NCBI GenBank assembly: GCA_030041435.1 | Contig: JASHNW010000106.1 | Coordinates: 1-64,000, forward strand | Source of the DNA: Acidobacteriaceae bacterium | GTDB taxonomy: Bacteria > Acidobacteriota > Terriglobia > Terriglobales > Acidobacteriaceae | Direction: 5' to 3' | DNA length: 64,000 bases | In this document: piece after piece, positions 35,553 to 44,369 of the stretch | Layout: every line of letters begins with the position of its first letter | Numbering within the stretch: position 1 is the first letter of the stretch | The notes under the pieces: model-generated | Told to the model about the DNA's origin: nothing | Database searches by the model: none | Seen by the model: only the letters and a program-made list of their open reading frames with translations | Program-made: the position numbers and the translations under genes

Positions 35553-36452
35553 GTGAATCGCTACAGCCGCCAGGATGTACTTCGCATACTGCGCATCTCT
35601 TCCCGGCAACTCATCGCATGGGAGAAGGCGGGACTCGTCGCCGCCGCTCCTGACTACGGCTTCCAGGATCTCGTCCAGCTCCGAAAACTTCGCGACCTGC
35701 GCGCCATGCGCATTTCCGCCTCCAGCATCCGTGCCAGTGTCCATGCCATGCGTGCCGTCTCCGGCATGGCCAATCCGCTGCTGGAAGCAGGCGTCGCCCG
35801 CCGCGGCCCGCGCCTCGTCTTCCGCCATTCCGGCGCGACGATGGATCCCATCGCCCTCCAGTTCGAGTTCGATTTCGAAGCCGGCAACGCCCGCTTAGCC
35901 GCCGTCGACGACGCTGCCGGCTCCGCCGTCCAGCGCCAGAATCAGGTCAACTCGCTCTTCTTTGAGGCCGTGCGCGCCGAAGAGCAGGGCACTCTCGCCG
36001 AGGCCATCGCCCTCTACGAAGAAACCCTCCGCCTCGCCGAGCATGCGCCCGCGGCCATCAATCTGGGCACGGTTCTCTATAACCAGCGCGATTTTCTGCG
36101 CGCCGAGCAACTTTATCGCCGCGCCACCCTCGCCAGTCCGGACTATGCCCTCGCATGGTTCGATCTCGGCAACGCGCTCGACGAGCTGCAGCACCTCTCC
36201 GAGGCCACCGAAGCCTACAAGACGGCCATCCGCCTCGCCCCCGGCTACGCCGACGCCCATTACAATCTTGCCCTCGCCTACGAACGCAGCAACGAGCGCC
36301 GCCGCGCTCTGCGTCACTGGATGGCCTATGCGAAGCTTGATCCCATCGGGCCCTGGGCCAACCACGCGCGCCTGCAGGCGAAGAAAATCCTCGACCGCGA
36401 GCAGCTCGCCATCGTCTGGCGCCGCCCCGGATGCCCCCTCGCCCGCCGCTAG
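35553..36452 (+). CDS. MerR-type HTH protein with TPR repeats
   Basis: The 299-residue protein starts at GTG 35553. The N-terminus (NRYSRQDVLRILRISSRQLI, AWEKAGLVAAAPDYGFQDLV) is a MerR-like winged helix with the DL.QLRKLRDLR helix. The middle is a short region with LVFRHSGATMDPIALQFEF. The C-terminal 170 residues are tetratricopeptide repeats: AEAIALYEETLRLAEHAPAA, NLGTVLYNQRDFLRAEQLYR, WFDLGNALDELQHLSEATEA, NLALAYERSNERRRALRHW. DNA binding plus protein-interaction repeats suggest a transcription factor tuned by a partner protein. No target is evident. Confidence 0.78.
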   Translation: MNRYSRQDVLRILRISSRQLIAWEKAGLVAAAPDYGFQDLVQLRKLRDLRAMRISASSIRASVHAMRAVSGMANPLLEAGVARRGPRLVFRHSGATMDPIALQFEFDFEAGNARLAAVDDAAGSAVQRQNQVNSLFFEAVRAEEQGTLAEAIALYEETLRLAEHAPAAINLGTVLYNQRDFLRAEQLYRRATLASPDYALAWFDLGNALDELQHLSEATEAYKTAIRLAPGYADAHYNLALAYERSNERRRALRHWMAYAKLDPIGPWANHARLQAKKILDREQLAIVWRRPGCPLARR

Positions 36453-36488
36453 CCAGTTTCCTGTCCGCTATCCGCTAAACCCTACCCG

Positions 36489-37682
36489 CTAGCTTTTGAA
36501 CCCCATCACCGCAATTGCGTTCGGATGTTTCCCCGCCGACAGCACCGTGAACAGCGATCCTGTCACCGGCTCGCCCTTCGGCGTGTAGCTGATCGTGCGC
36601 AGCACCGACACGTCCCCCGAAAGCCCGTCCAGCGCCAGAAGCAGAAATCCGTCGTCGGAAAACGCCAGCGGTCCCGGCCCGTCGCCCACCCGCACCGTGT
36701 TCACCAGCTTGCCATCGTCAATGGAGTAGGCTGCCACGCTGTTCGCGGCAAAATTGCTCACCCACAGCGTCGAGTCGTCCGCGCTCACCACCCCGCCCAG
36801 CGGATGCTCGCCGATCAGATACGCTCCCCCCACCTCGGCGCTGCTCGTCGCAATTTCCGACACTGTATCGCCGCCGAAATTGGAGACGAAAATCTCGCCC
36901 CCGTCCGGCTTCAGCGCCAGGTGCACCGGCGTCTGCCCCACATCGAGGAAATCCAGCAGATGATCCGCACGTTCGGCCGGCAGCTGGCTGTGCGCGCGCG
37001 CCAGCCCGATCACCATTACCTGGCGCCCGCCTGTGCAGGCGACAAACGCCCGCGACGAATCCGGCAGAATCACCGTGTCGGATGCCTCCGGACACCCGCT
37101 GAACGCCGCGCGCAGAGCCAGCGTATGTGCATCGATCACGCTCACGCTCCCGCTCCCCTTGTTCGCCACCACCAGCGTGTCTCCGTCGGGCGAAATCCTC
37201 GCATCCGCCGGAGCTTCTCCCACACCGATCGCCGCAATCTCGCGCCGCTTTGTCAGGTCGATCACCGAGACGTTGTTCGATCCGGCATTCGCCACGTAGG
37301 CGCGCTGCCCCACGCTGTCCACATCGATCGACGACGGCTGCCGGTGCGCCCCAATCGTCACCGCCACGCGATTCGTCTTCGCATCGATCACGCTGATCGA
37401 GCTGCCGCCGGAGTTGGCGACGTACACCTCGTCCCGCTGCGGGTTCACCGCAATCGCCGTCGGATTCGCGCCCACTGCGATCGTCCCCGCCACCTGCATA
37501 TTCACCAGATCGAGGACTGTGACGGTATTGCTCCCGCCATTCGTCACCCACGCATACTGGCGATAATTGGTCGGATAGCGCGGGAAATGTCTGCGGCTGC
37601 ACCCGCCCACCAGCGTGGATACAAGCACAGATGCAAGGATCAGCCCGAAGCGTCCTCGGCGCAGGCATCTCAGAAAAGCCAT
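36489..37682 (-). CDS. YVTN beta-propeller lipoprotein
   Basis: The 397-residue protein starts at ATG 37682, with a lipoprotein signal peptide ending LVGGC (Cys about 28). It contains repeated YVTN/NHL-like blades: AWVTNGGSNTVTVLDLVN, VYVANSGGSSISVIDAKTNR, AYVANAGSNNVSVIDLTKR, LVVANKGSGSVSVIDAHT, IFVSNFGGDTVSEIATSS, LWVSNFAANSVAAYSIDD. It likely forms a seven-bladed propeller anchored to a membrane facing the periplasm. Such propellers bind partners or small ligands; function is unknown. It is convergent with the MerR-TPR gene. Confidence 0.8.
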   Translation of the reverse strand: MAFLRCLRRGRFGLILASVLVSTLVGGCSRRHFPRYPTNYRQYAWVTNGGSNTVTVLDLVNMQVAGTIAVGANPTAIAVNPQRDEVYVANSGGSSISVIDAKTNRVAVTIGAHRQPSSIDVDSVGQRAYVANAGSNNVSVIDLTKRREIAAIGVGEAPADARISPDGDTLVVANKGSGSVSVIDAHTLALRAAFSGCPEASDTVILPDSSRAFVACTGGRQVMVIGLARAHSQLPAERADHLLDFLDVGQTPVHLALKPDGGEIFVSNFGGDTVSEIATSSAEVGGAYLIGEHPLGGVVSADDSTLWVSNFAANSVAAYSIDDGKLVNTVRVGDGPGPLAFSDDGFLLLALDGLSGDVSVLRTISYTPKGEPVTGSLFTVLSAGKHPNAIAVMGFKS

Positions 37683-37888
37683 GTCATTCCCCACACTGGG
37701 ATGGCAATAGAAATCGGTGTCAGCGCGCACCGCATCCTGCGCAGCAGGATCGAGCCTGTCCTGAGCGGCCATGAGCAAAAGAAGAGAGCGGAAAAAGAGT
37801 CGAACGGGCAGTGGCCCTGGCCCTCAGGCCGGGCGATCGAGCCATCGGATAAGAGGGGCTTCTGCCCCGGCACTTGCAATGACGTCTC

Positions 37889-38947
37889 CTACCGCGCCAC
37901 AACCGCCGGCTCCGTCACAATCCCTCGCGGCACGCTGCGATGCAGCACCGCCGCAATCTGCGAGCATTCATCCATCAGCTGCACAAACTGCTCCGGCAGA
38001 ATCGACTGCATCCCGTCCGACAGCGCCTTATCCGGCTGATGATGCACCTCGACGATCAGCCCGTCCGCCCCCACTGCCACTGCGGCGCGCGCCAGCGGCA
38101 GCACCTTGTTCCGCTTGCCCGTCCCGTGGCTCGGATCGACCAGGATCGGCAGGTGGCTCAGCCGCTGCACCGCCGGCACAATGCTCAGATCGAGGGTGTT
38201 GCGCGTGTGGTCGGCAAAGGTCCGCACGCCGCGCTCGCACAGAATCACCTCGTAGTTCCCCTCGCTCATGATGTACTCGGCGGCCATCAGAAACTCGTCC
38301 AGCGTCGCCGCCAGCCCGCGCTTCAGCAGCACCGGCTTGCGCTTCCGCCCTGCCGCCTTCAGCAGCGAGTAATTCTGCATATTGCGCGCGCCGATCTGGA
38401 TCACATCGGCATACTCGTCCACAAGCTCCAGCGCGTCGTGGTCGATCGCCTCCGTCACGATGCGCAGTCCGAAGCGCTCCCGCACCTCGGCCATAATCTT
38501 CAGCGCCTCTTCGCCCAGCCCCTGGAACGCATACGGCGAAGTCCGCGGCTTGTATGCGCCGCCGCGGAAAAACTGAGCCCCCGCCAGCGCCACCTGCTCC
38601 GCAATCGCAAACGCCTGCTCTCTCGATTCAATCGAGCACGGCCCCGCAATCATCGCCACGCTCGCGCCGCCGATCGTCGCGTTCGTCCCCGCAAAGCGGA
38701 TGATCGTGTCCTCTTCCTTCACGTCGCGGCTCACCAGCTTGTACGGCTTGGTGACGCGGATAACTTCCGCTACCCCCGACATCTCCTCCAGGTTCCCGCG
38801 ATCCACCTCGCCCTGGTTACCGGTTATGCCGATAGCCGTGCGCTGCGCCCCCGGCATGGGGTGCGCGCGAAAGCCCAGGCTCTCGATATGTTCGCAGACC
38901 GCCTGCACCTCTTCCTGCGTGGCCTGCGCCTTCATCACCACAAGCAT
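37889..38947 (-). CDS. aroF: 3-deoxy-7-phosphoheptulonate (DAHP) synthase
   Basis: The 352-residue enzyme condenses PEP and erythrose 4-phosphate at the entry to aromatic amino-acid synthesis. The first 70 residues ([20 protein letters not shown]) form the ferredoxin/ACT-like regulatory domain of the type I-beta class, known from Thermotoga. The barrel carries [56 protein letters not shown] and [14 protein letters not shown] with metal and phosphate ligands. Feedback by Tyr/Phe is likely through the N-terminal domain. It stands alone, divergent from a long spacer with a candidate structured RNA. Confidence 0.93.
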   Translation of the reverse strand: MLVVMKAQATQEEVQAVCEHIESLGFRAHPMPGAQRTAIGITGNQGEVDRGNLEEMSGVAEVIRVTKPYKLVSRDVKEEDTIIRFAGTNATIGGASVAMIAGPCSIESREQAFAIAEQVALAGAQFFRGGAYKPRTSPYAFQGLGEEALKIMAEVRERFGLRIVTEAIDHDALELVDEYADVIQIGARNMQNYSLLKAAGRKRKPVLLKRGLAATLDEFLMAAEYIMSEGNYEVILCERGVRTFADHTRNTLDLSIVPAVQRLSHLPILVDPSHGTGKRNKVLPLARAAVAVGADGLIVEVHHQPDKALSDGMQSILPEQFVQLMDECSQIAAVLHRSVPRGIVTEPAVVAR

Positions 38948-38994
38948 GGCGAATTCCTCTCCTGATCTAACCCCCAGTTTAGAGCATTGTTAGC

Positions 38995-39256
38995 GGGAAC
39001 ACGAAGCGCACGCCACCAGGCCTCCCCCGGCTCAGTACCGAGGTCATCGGCCGAAAGGTGGACCCGCACCCGGCCGGACCACCGCCTCGCTTCTGCCGTT
39101 CCCAGGCACAAAAAGTCATAAAAAACTCGTGGCGAGCCGCAACTTCGCCGCACCCCAGGGGTCCATTTAAACGTGAGAAGTCCCGGCGGGCTTCTTCACA
39201 GTAACCCTCCTCGGACAACGAGGCCGCTGCACGCAGCAACGGCCTCGTTGATTTTT
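38995..39256 (+). ncRNA. Candidate structured RNA with terminator, unknown family
   Basis: Plus-strand sequence between aroF and the CoA-transferase gene has a long-range pair: GGGAAC (38995-39000) and GAAGCG (39003-39008) with CGCTTC (39088-39093) and GTTCCC (39098-39103). Inside is a hairpin GGTC...GCC-GAAA-GGT...GACC (39042-39064). A second stem with eight pairs follows at 39177-39194, then a terminator at 39217-39256. No protein frame is convincing. It could be a free small RNA or a leader controlling the CoA-transferase gene at 39416. SRP RNA, 6S RNA, tmRNA and common riboswitch signatures were looked for by eye and not found. Confidence 0.42.
39217..39256 (+). terminator. Intrinsic terminator
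   Basis: AACGAGGCCGCTGC (39217-39230) pairs with GCAACGGCCTCGTT (39236-39249) with one mismatch and a five-base loop, followed by GATTTTT. The T-run is on the plus strand, yet no plus-strand protein gene lies upstream within several hundred bases, which is the main support for the RNA proposed here. Confidence 0.7.
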
Positions 39257-39415
39257 GCCTCTGCCGCCCTTTCATTCGCTGGCGGCAAGTGCACGGCTCG
39301 CATCGTGTGGCCGCACTTCCCCACGATATCGACAGAAGCCTGCAGCCCCATCCACGTCCCGCTGGCGTACTGCATCTGATTCCCGCTATCCTTCTCCCTT
39401 GCCCAGGAGGTCCGC

Positions 39416-40123
39416 GTGAACAAGATCGTTGCGTCCGCCGCTGCCGCCGTCGCCGACATCCCCTCCGGCGCCACGCTCATGATCGGCGGCTTCGGCCTCT
39501 GCGGCATCCCCGAAAACCTCATCGCCGCTCTCGTCGCCGAGCATGCCCGCCGCGGCCTCGCCGGCCTCCACACCATCTCCAACAACATGGGAGTCGACGG
39601 CTTCGGCATGGGCCTCATGCTCGAAGCCGGAATGATCGCCTCGCACACCGGCAGTTACGTCGGCGAAAACAAGCTCCTCGAAGACAAGGTGCTTAAAGGC
39701 GAACTTGACCTCCGCCTCATCCCTCAGGGCACACTCGCCGAGCGCATCCGTGCCGGCGGCGCAGGCATCCCTGCCTTCTACACGCCCGCGGGCGCAGGCA
39801 CCATCGTCGCCGAGGGCAAAGAAAGCCGCGACTTCGACGGCAAAACCTACCTCCTCGAGAGCTGGCTCCGCGCCGACTTCGCCCTTATCAAAGCCTGGAA
39901 GGGCGACCGCACAGGCAACCTCGTTTACCGCAGGACCGCCCGCAATTTCAATCCCATGATGGCCGCCGCTGCTCGCGTCACCATCGCTGAGGTCGAGGAG
40001 TTAGTCGAGCCAGGCGAACTCGACCCCGACCACATCGTCACCCCCGGCGTCTACGTCCAGCGCCTCATCGTCGGCCCCCGCTACGAGAAGCGCATCGAAC
40101 GCCGCACCCTCTGCCCCGCCTGA
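39416..40123 (+). CDS. scoA: 3-oxoacid CoA-transferase subunit A
   Basis: The 235-residue protein has the family I CoA-transferase alpha-subunit pattern: DIPSGATLMIGGFGLCGIPE (CoA-binding loop), TISNNMGVDGFGMGLMLEAG, FYTPAGAGTIVAEGKESRDF, GDRTGNLVYRRTARNFNPMM. It starts with GTG at 39416 after AGGAGG. With subunit B it would move CoA from succinyl-CoA to a 3-keto acid. Subunit B, which carries the catalytic Glu and normally follows directly, is absent: the next 240 bases have no gene and the next gene is on the other strand. It may pair with a distant scoB or be a leftover. Confidence 0.85.
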   Translation: MNKIVASAAAAVADIPSGATLMIGGFGLCGIPENLIAALVAEHARRGLAGLHTISNNMGVDGFGMGLMLEAGMIASHTGSYVGENKLLEDKVLKGELDLRLIPQGTLAERIRAGGAGIPAFYTPAGAGTIVAEGKESRDFDGKTYLLESWLRADFALIKAWKGDRTGNLVYRRTARNFNPMMAAAARVTIAEVEELVEPGELDPDHIVTPGVYVQRLIVGPRYEKRIERRTLCPA

Positions 40124-40365
40124 ATCGATTACCAGCCGGGTGACTCATAACCGCTTCGGAGCTAGCGCAGCGAGTCGAATGGCTCTGCCCTGAGCGAGCC
40201 GCAGGCGCGTCGAATGGATGGCAGATGGGGAGCATGCGCCCCAGCGCATCCGCCTTTCCACCTCCTGCACTTTCCAACGCTTCCAACCACTGGCCACCAG
40301 CAGCGAGCCACCAGCCGCCCGCTTACCGTCTCATCGCTGGCCGCTTTTTAACTGACCGCATACCC

Positions 40366-42525
40366 CTAACCGTCTTGTCCCTGGAGCTCGAAGTTGATCT
40401 GCTCAAGCAGTTGCTCGGCCGATGCTGCGGGGGGCAGGCAGGTTGTTCCGCGGCAGACCAGCGCGAGGGGGTGGGTTGCGGCTGATTCGAGCCCGGGCAA
40501 GTGCGGCAGCGTCTCCTGCAGGACCGGAGGCAGATGGGCCGGGAGCGCCTGATGGGGCGTGAGTACTACCACCGCTTTGTTGACCGCGAAACGGGCGTTG
40601 GCCATGGCTGCGAGCTGCCTCGCCGCTTCGCCTTCACCTACGATGACCACCTGCACCGGAGGCAACAGGAGGCGCTCCAGCGCCAGGGCGTAGCTGCCGG
40701 CGTAGAGGCCGTAGTGCTCGATGACGCCGGCCAAGGCGGCGAGGGTGTCTTCGGCCTTCTCGCGGAAGACGGATCGGCCACTGAGGGCTTCCAGGCGCAG
40801 CAGCGCGGCAGCGGCGGTGGAGTTGCCGGCGGGCGTTGGTGAGTCCTGCATCGGCTTGCGCCGGGCCACGAGCGCGCCGAGTTTGTCGGCGGCGTCTTTT
40901 GCAGTGTCGAAGAATCCGCCGCCTTCGGCGTCATGGAAGAGCTCGATCATCCTTTCGGCTATCTGCATGGCCGAGTGGTGATAGTTCAGGTCACCTGTCG
41001 CCTGCCACGCGTCGATGCAGGCGTGGATCAGGAGGGCGTAATCGTCGAGCACGCCGGCGACCGGCTTCGCTGCGCCGGGTTGCTCGGGATAGGCGATGAC
41101 GTGGAGCAGGCCGATGCGCTCACTCCACGCCTCACGCAGGATGCGATCGAGGGTGCGGAGGGCGAAGACGCGGGGCGGATCGAGGTCCAGTACGCGGGCT
41201 GCGTCAAGATACGCGGAGATGGCCATGGCATTCCAGCCGGTGTAGAGGGTCTTGTCGACGAAGGGCGTGGGACGCTGGAGGCGGGCGGCGTAGAGCTTCT
41301 GCCTGGCCGACTCCAGAATGCGCTCGACGGCCGCCGGGTCGCGCTGGAGGCGCTGGGCGAGCTCGGGAACAGAAAAGCGGCGGTACAGGACGTTTTTCTG
41401 CGGATTGTGGTGCATGTCGCCGAGATCGCCGATGTCGTAGTACAGTTCGGCGACGGCCAGCTCATCGGATGTGAGGACGGCCGCGGCTTCTTCCCGCGTC
41501 CAGGTGAAGTAGTCGCCGTCGTCGTCGAGCGAGATATCGGCGTCCTGCGAGGCGTAGAAGCCGCCGCGCTGCTGGTCGGTGAGCCATTCGTTCATCCAGC
41601 TCACAATGTCGCGGGCGACGGCGGCGAATTCGGGATCGACGAAGGTCTGGAAGGCGTGGACGTAATTGCCGAGCAGACCCGCGTTGTCGTAGAGCATCTT
41701 TTCGAAGTGCGGGACGATCCAGCGCTCATCGACCGAATAGCGGTGGAAGCCGCCGGCCAGCTGGTCACAGACGCCGCCCCAGGCCATTTTGCGGAGCGTC
41801 ACCGTGGCTGCGTCCTTCGCGGCTTCGTTTCCGGTGCGCGCAGCCACGTCGATCAGCAGATCGAGGACCGCGGGATGCGGAAACTTCGGCTGGGAGCCGA
41901 ATCCGCCGTTGCGCGGATCGAACTGGCCCACGGCGCTCTGCACCAGCTTGTCGACGATGGTGAGTGAAAGACCTGCTCCGCGCGCGGAGAACGTCTCGCC
42001 GTGCTCGATGGCGGCGATGACGCTCGACGCCGACTCCAGCACCTCGGTCCGGCGGGTCGTCCATGCCTGGGCCAGGGTGAGCAGCACGCGCTCGAATCCG
42101 GGACGGCCGTAGCGGTCCTCGCGCGGAAAATAGGTTCCGGCGAAGAACGGCTTGCCGTCTGGGGTGAGGATCGCCGTGAGAGGCCAGCCGCCCTGGCCGC
42201 TGATGGCCTGCACAGCGGCCTGATAGCGCGCGTCGACGTCGGGGCGCTCGTCGCGATCGACTTTGATAGGGACGAAGTGTTCGTTGATGGTCCTGGCGAG
42301 GGTCTCGTCTTCGTACGACTCGCGGTCCATCACGTGGCACCAGTGGCACCAAACCGCGCCCACGTCGAGAAGGATCGGCTTCTCCAACTGCGCGGCCAAG
42401 TCGAAGGCCGGCTGGCCCCACTCCTGCCAGTAAACCGGCTGATGCATGGCAGAGCGCAGGTAGGAGGATGCGGCGTGGTCGAGGGTGTTGCGCTGCTGCG
42501 GCAGAACGCTTTGCGAATCGCTCAT
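40366..42525 (-). CDS. Thioredoxin-domain protein, YyaL/DUF255 family
   Basis: The 719-residue protein is the bacterial SPATA20/YyaL type. Its N-terminal thioredoxin-like domain has LLDVGAVWCHWCHVMDRESY (CxxC within WCHWCH) and GQGGWPLTAILTPDGKPFFA. A long (alpha/alpha)6 barrel follows (GGFHRYSVDERWIVPHFEKM, GGFYASQDADI, WNAMAISAYLDAAR). The ATG at 42525 is chosen because it opens the conserved region; the open frame extends upstream into the peptidase gene. Function is unknown; redox or sugar-epimerase-like roles have been proposed for the family. It lies 19 nt after the M20 peptidase gene and may be cotranscribed. Confidence 0.88.
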   Translation of the reverse strand: MSDSQSVLPQQRNTLDHAASSYLRSAMHQPVYWQEWGQPAFDLAAQLEKPILLDVGAVWCHWCHVMDRESYEDETLARTINEHFVPIKVDRDERPDVDARYQAAVQAISGQGGWPLTAILTPDGKPFFAGTYFPREDRYGRPGFERVLLTLAQAWTTRRTEVLESASSVIAAIEHGETFSARGAGLSLTIVDKLVQSAVGQFDPRNGGFGSQPKFPHPAVLDLLIDVAARTGNEAAKDAATVTLRKMAWGGVCDQLAGGFHRYSVDERWIVPHFEKMLYDNAGLLGNYVHAFQTFVDPEFAAVARDIVSWMNEWLTDQQRGGFYASQDADISLDDDGDYFTWTREEAAAVLTSDELAVAELYYDIGDLGDMHHNPQKNVLYRRFSVPELAQRLQRDPAAVERILESARQKLYAARLQRPTPFVDKTLYTGWNAMAISAYLDAARVLDLDPPRVFALRTLDRILREAWSERIGLLHVIAYPEQPGAAKPVAGVLDDYALLIHACIDAWQATGDLNYHHSAMQIAERMIELFHDAEGGGFFDTAKDAADKLGALVARRKPMQDSPTPAGNSTAAAALLRLEALSGRSVFREKAEDTLAALAGVIEHYGLYAGSYALALERLLLPPVQVVIVGEGEAARQLAAMANARFAVNKAVVVLTPHQALPAHLPPVLQETLPHLPGLESAATHPLALVCRGTTCLPPAASAEQLLEQINFELQGQDG

Positions 42526-42544
42526 CTTTTTCAGGGTAGCGCGT

Positions 42545-43576
42545 TCAGTGTGCGGACGCGACGAGGCGCCGGGCGACTTCGACGTAGAGGTCGATGGCCG
42601 CGAAGAGTTCTTTTTTCGCCAGCTTCTCGTGCGGCGTGTGCGCCACGTGGATCGAGCCTGGCCCCAGTAGTACCGGTTCACCCCAGTTGCTGAGCCAGGG
42701 AACATCGGTGGTGAACGCGGCGACCATGGTCGGGAGGCCATTGAGGGCGCGCAGACGCTGGAAGGGAATTTCGAGCGTGAAGTCGACGGTCGCCAGACCT
42801 GCGATGGCGTGCTCTATGGCGTGGCGCGTCTCCATGGAGGGACCAACGAGGCGGACGAGGATTTGCGCTTCGGCATGGTCGGCGATGACGTTGGGCGCGT
42901 GGCCGCCGCCGATGGTGCCAATGTTCAGGGTGCTGGGGCCGATGTCAGGCGTGACCGGCAGCGGAAGCTCGAGAATGCGCCGCAGCGCTTCGACCATCTT
43001 GTGGGTGGCGCTCTCGCCTAGCTCCGGATAGGCCGAGTGGGCCATCTTCCCTGTTGCGCGAACAACTGCGCGCAGCGCGCCTTTGGACGCAAGCGCCACG
43101 CGATTGCCGGTGGGCTCGCCATTGATGAGGAAGCGGCTGCCACGCGGATGCCGATTGGCCACCTTCGCTCCGGCGGAGTCGCGCTCTTCGCCAACGACAA
43201 AGAGCAAGCCGGCCTGGACGCCGCAGTCGCGCAGACGCTCCGCCGCTGCAATCTGCGCGGCGATAATTCCTTTCGCGTCGCAGGAGCCGCGGCCGTAAAG
43301 GAATTCGTCGTCCTCACTCGAAGGGATGAAGGGAGGGACCGTGTCCATGTGTGTGGAGAGAACCACGTCCGAAGTATGACCGGGAACGCAGGCGAAGACG
43401 TTGCAGCGTTCGCTGGTGGAAGGGCTCTCGCGGGGCTGCTCGACTGCCATTTTTTCGACGGCGAAGCCACGCGCGGCGAGGAAGTCCGCGAGAAACGCGC
43501 CCACCGCGCCCTCGTTATAAGTGATGGACTCAATGTCGACGAGGCGCCGCGTGAGCTGGATGGGATCGAGAGTCAT
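42545..43576 (-). CDS. M20-family metallopeptidase (ArgE/DapE/CPG2-like)
   Basis: The 343-residue zinc peptidase/deacylase has VVLSTHMDTVPPFIP (His-x-Asp zinc and catalytic residues), FLYGRGSCDAKGIIAAQIAA (bridging Asp), FVVGEERDSAGA (catalytic Glu pair), and a final zinc His in GSIHVAHTPHEKL. The inserted dimerisation domain starts near residue 170 (ALRAVVRATGKMAHSAYPEL). Substrate could be acetylornithine, N-acyl-lysine or a dipeptide; neighbours do not decide. It is divergent from the alpha/beta hydrolase by 70 bases. Confidence 0.85.
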   Translation of the reverse strand: MTLDPIQLTRRLVDIESITYNEGAVGAFLADFLAARGFAVEKMAVEQPRESPSTSERCNVFACVPGHTSDVVLSTHMDTVPPFIPSSEDDEFLYGRGSCDAKGIIAAQIAAAERLRDCGVQAGLLFVVGEERDSAGAKVANRHPRGSRFLINGEPTGNRVALASKGALRAVVRATGKMAHSAYPELGESATHKMVEALRRILELPLPVTPDIGPSTLNIGTIGGGHAPNVIADHAEAQILVRLVGPSMETRHAIEHAIAGLATVDFTLEIPFQRLRALNGLPTMVAAFTTDVPWLSNWGEPVLLGPGSIHVAHTPHEKLAKKELFAAIDLYVEVARRLVASAH

Positions 43577-43646
43577 ACGGAAGCACCAGAATACCCGACC
43601 GGTGCGACGGCAAAGATCCTGCCGGCGGTTCGTACAATGAAGAGAG

Positions 43647-44369
43647 ATGACGCAGACACACATCGGCTCGGCAATACTCCGCACCGTCGACGATCTGCGC
43701 GGCCCCGCGGGACACCTGGAAGCGCTGCTGAATGTGGGCGCAGCGGAGGCGCCGTATGCTGCGCTGGTGTGCCATCCGCACCCGTTGGGCGGCGGCACGT
43801 TACACAACAAGGTGGTGTACCGCGCGATGAAGGCGCTGCATGGCCTGGGTCTTCCCGTGTTGCGCTTCAACTTTCGCGGCACCGGCCTGAGTGCAGGCGA
43901 GCACGACGACGGCCACGGCGAACAGGGCGATGTGCGCGCGGCGCTGGACTGGCTGGAGCGCGAGTATCAACTGCCGATTCTCTTCGCCGGATTTTCGTTT
44001 GGAGCGTACGTGGGGATGCGGGCCTGCTGCAGCGATGCGCGCGTGCGCGGCCTGATCGCGCTGGGGCTGCCGGTGCGCGCCGAAGGGCGGGAGTATGAGT
44101 ATGGGTTTCTCCGGGACTGCACGCAGCCGAAGCTCTTCATCAGCGGCGCGAGAGACCCGTTTGGGCCCGTGGCGGAAGTCGAAGCCGCAGTGTCTGCGGC
44201 GGCGGATCCGAAAGAACTGGTTTGGATTACCGATGCCGACCACTTCTTCGTGTCGCAGACCGGAACCGATATCCGTTCTGCGAAACTCAGCGGGAGTAAG
44301 CTGGATGAGGTACAAGAGGCCATTCGGTCCTGGACGATCCGGTGCTTTCCGCCACTCAGCCATCGATGA
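43647..44369 (+). CDS. Alpha/beta hydrolase
   Basis: The 240-residue protein has the fold landmarks ALVCHPHPLGGGTLHNKVVY (oxyanion side), LRFNFRGTGLSAGEHDDGHG, the nucleophile elbow LFAGFSFGAYVGMRAC (Ser in GFSFG), an acid Asp in SGARDPFGP and His in TDADHFF. This is the COG2945-like group of short hydrolases. Substrate is unknown; an esterase activity is plausible. TACAAT at 43633-43638 may be its -10, leaving a very short leader. The 3' end overlaps the glycerate kinase start by ATGA, so the pair is coupled. Confidence 0.82.
   Translation: MTQTHIGSAILRTVDDLRGPAGHLEALLNVGAAEAPYAALVCHPHPLGGGTLHNKVVYRAMKALHGLGLPVLRFNFRGTGLSAGEHDDGHGEQGDVRAALDWLEREYQLPILFAGFSFGAYVGMRACCSDARVRGLIALGLPVRAEGREYEYGFLRDCTQPKLFISGARDPFGPVAEVEAAVSAAADPKELVWITDADHFFVSQTGTDIRSAKLSGSKLDEVQEAIRSWTIRCFPPLSHR

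Noticed and set aside
36525-38039. 504-codon plus-strand frame opposite the YVTN lipoprotein
   Set aside because: His/Arg-rich antisense translation of regular propeller repeats; the minus strand shows repeated blades and a lipobox.
38995-39103. SRP (4.5S) RNA, 6S RNA or tmRNA
   Set aside because: The GGTC...GAAA...GACC hairpin recalls SRP domain IV, but the AGCAG asymmetric loop and GGAA core are absent on both strands; no tmRNA ends or 6S bubble recognised.
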